Shown one piece after another: positions 63,895-64,000 of a stretch of DNA of 64,000 nt (the first letter of the stretch is position 1; every line of letters starts with the position of its first letter). Made by a program: the position numbers and the translations under genes. The stretch lies in NCBI GenBank assembly GCA_046757465.1, contig JBHHYH010000001.1, positions 70,285 to 134,284 of the forward strand. The letters run 5' to 3'. The notes beneath the pieces were generated by a model. It was not told the DNA's origin, did not search any database, and saw only the letters and a program-made list of their open reading frames with translations. Source of the stretch: Scalindua_A sp046757465. Its GTDB lineage: Bacteria > Planctomycetota > Brocadiia > Brocadiales > Scalinduaceae.

Positions 63895-64000
63895 ACTTAT
63901 TAATGAGAGCATGAAATAGATTACATTTTAGCTCTGTACGGCGTCCCCCCTAAAGGGGCCTACTTCTGGTAGCCTACAGGGCAATTCAAATCCCCCATTC
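63895..64000. repeat. Third copy of the hairpin-rich spacer repeat
   Basis: From ACTTATTAATGAGAGCATGA on, this end of the window matches 55395-55500 and 57832-57937 with one or two substitutions (GCTCTGTA for GCCCTGTA). It is cut by the window edge. Here it follows an unrelated gene, so the spacer is a dispersed repeat in its own right and not only part of the local duplication. Confidence 0.88.

Overview
The window is 64 kb of AT-rich DNA (roughly 38-40% GC by eye) from a free-living Gram-negative-type bacterium. I see no phage or plasmid backbone, no rRNA and no CRISPR array. A Tat translocase, lipoprotein signal peptidase, LolD, c-type cytochrome lipoprotein, glycogen metabolism with a GH57 enzyme, a molybdopterin formate dehydrogenase, a Pab1020-type RNA ligase and a HARP-type PIN protein fit a deep-branching lineage. 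An anammox-type planctomycete (Brocadiales, Scalindua-like) is my best guess, but no hallmark gene in the window proves it.

Layout. 1-11 kb: ribH and a NusB-PHP fusion (minus strand), a TatC protein with an extra membrane helix and FecR-like tail, a 5'-truncated HEPN-like gene, a Clp1/Grc3-like kinase, an M24 peptidase, an acyl-CoA dehydrogenase, a c'-like cytochrome lipoprotein and small membrane or secreted proteins. 11-23 kb: a response regulator, histidine kinase, galT and lone CBM48 protein on the minus strand face a plus-strand glycogen/maltodextrin operon (glgB, GH57, malQ, glgA). 23-28 kb: a molybdenum module of 4Fe-4S protein, Cys-type formate dehydrogenase, Moco-type riboswitch with terminator, and a frameshifted MOT1-family transporter. 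28-39 kb: tandem PilZ protein, archaeo-eukaryotic-type primase, clpP/tig, two tRNAs, an RNase H-fold exonuclease, trpS, and a tail-to-tail pair of HARP and RNA ligase. 39-54 kb: RCK-DHH protein, pabB/pabC, a NucS-like plus AbiV-like pair, a lipid kinase, guaA, dksA-like/lspA, ilvE/lolD/lysS, rnpA/yidD and glutamate formiminotransferase. 54-60 kb: an accessory patchwork of duplicated segments, DUF2283 genes, zinc-ribbon fragments and a RelE/HTH toxin-antitoxin pair. 60-64 kb: secreted proteins, a class I aldolase and a zinc alcohol dehydrogenase.

The most striking signal is in guaA. The gene is intact over about 516 codons except for a single in-frame UGA, which falls exactly on the codon for the catalytic cysteine of the glutamine amidotransferase domain. 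Other signals worth attention are the TatC-FecR and NusB-PHP fusions; protein-only (HARP) and RNA-based (RnpA) RNase P components in the same genome; the Moco-riboswitch-controlled transporter with two frameshifts; a 15-bp terminal-inverted-repeat element family with 6-bp target duplications; and a toxin-antitoxin promoter embedded in a 24-bp palindrome.
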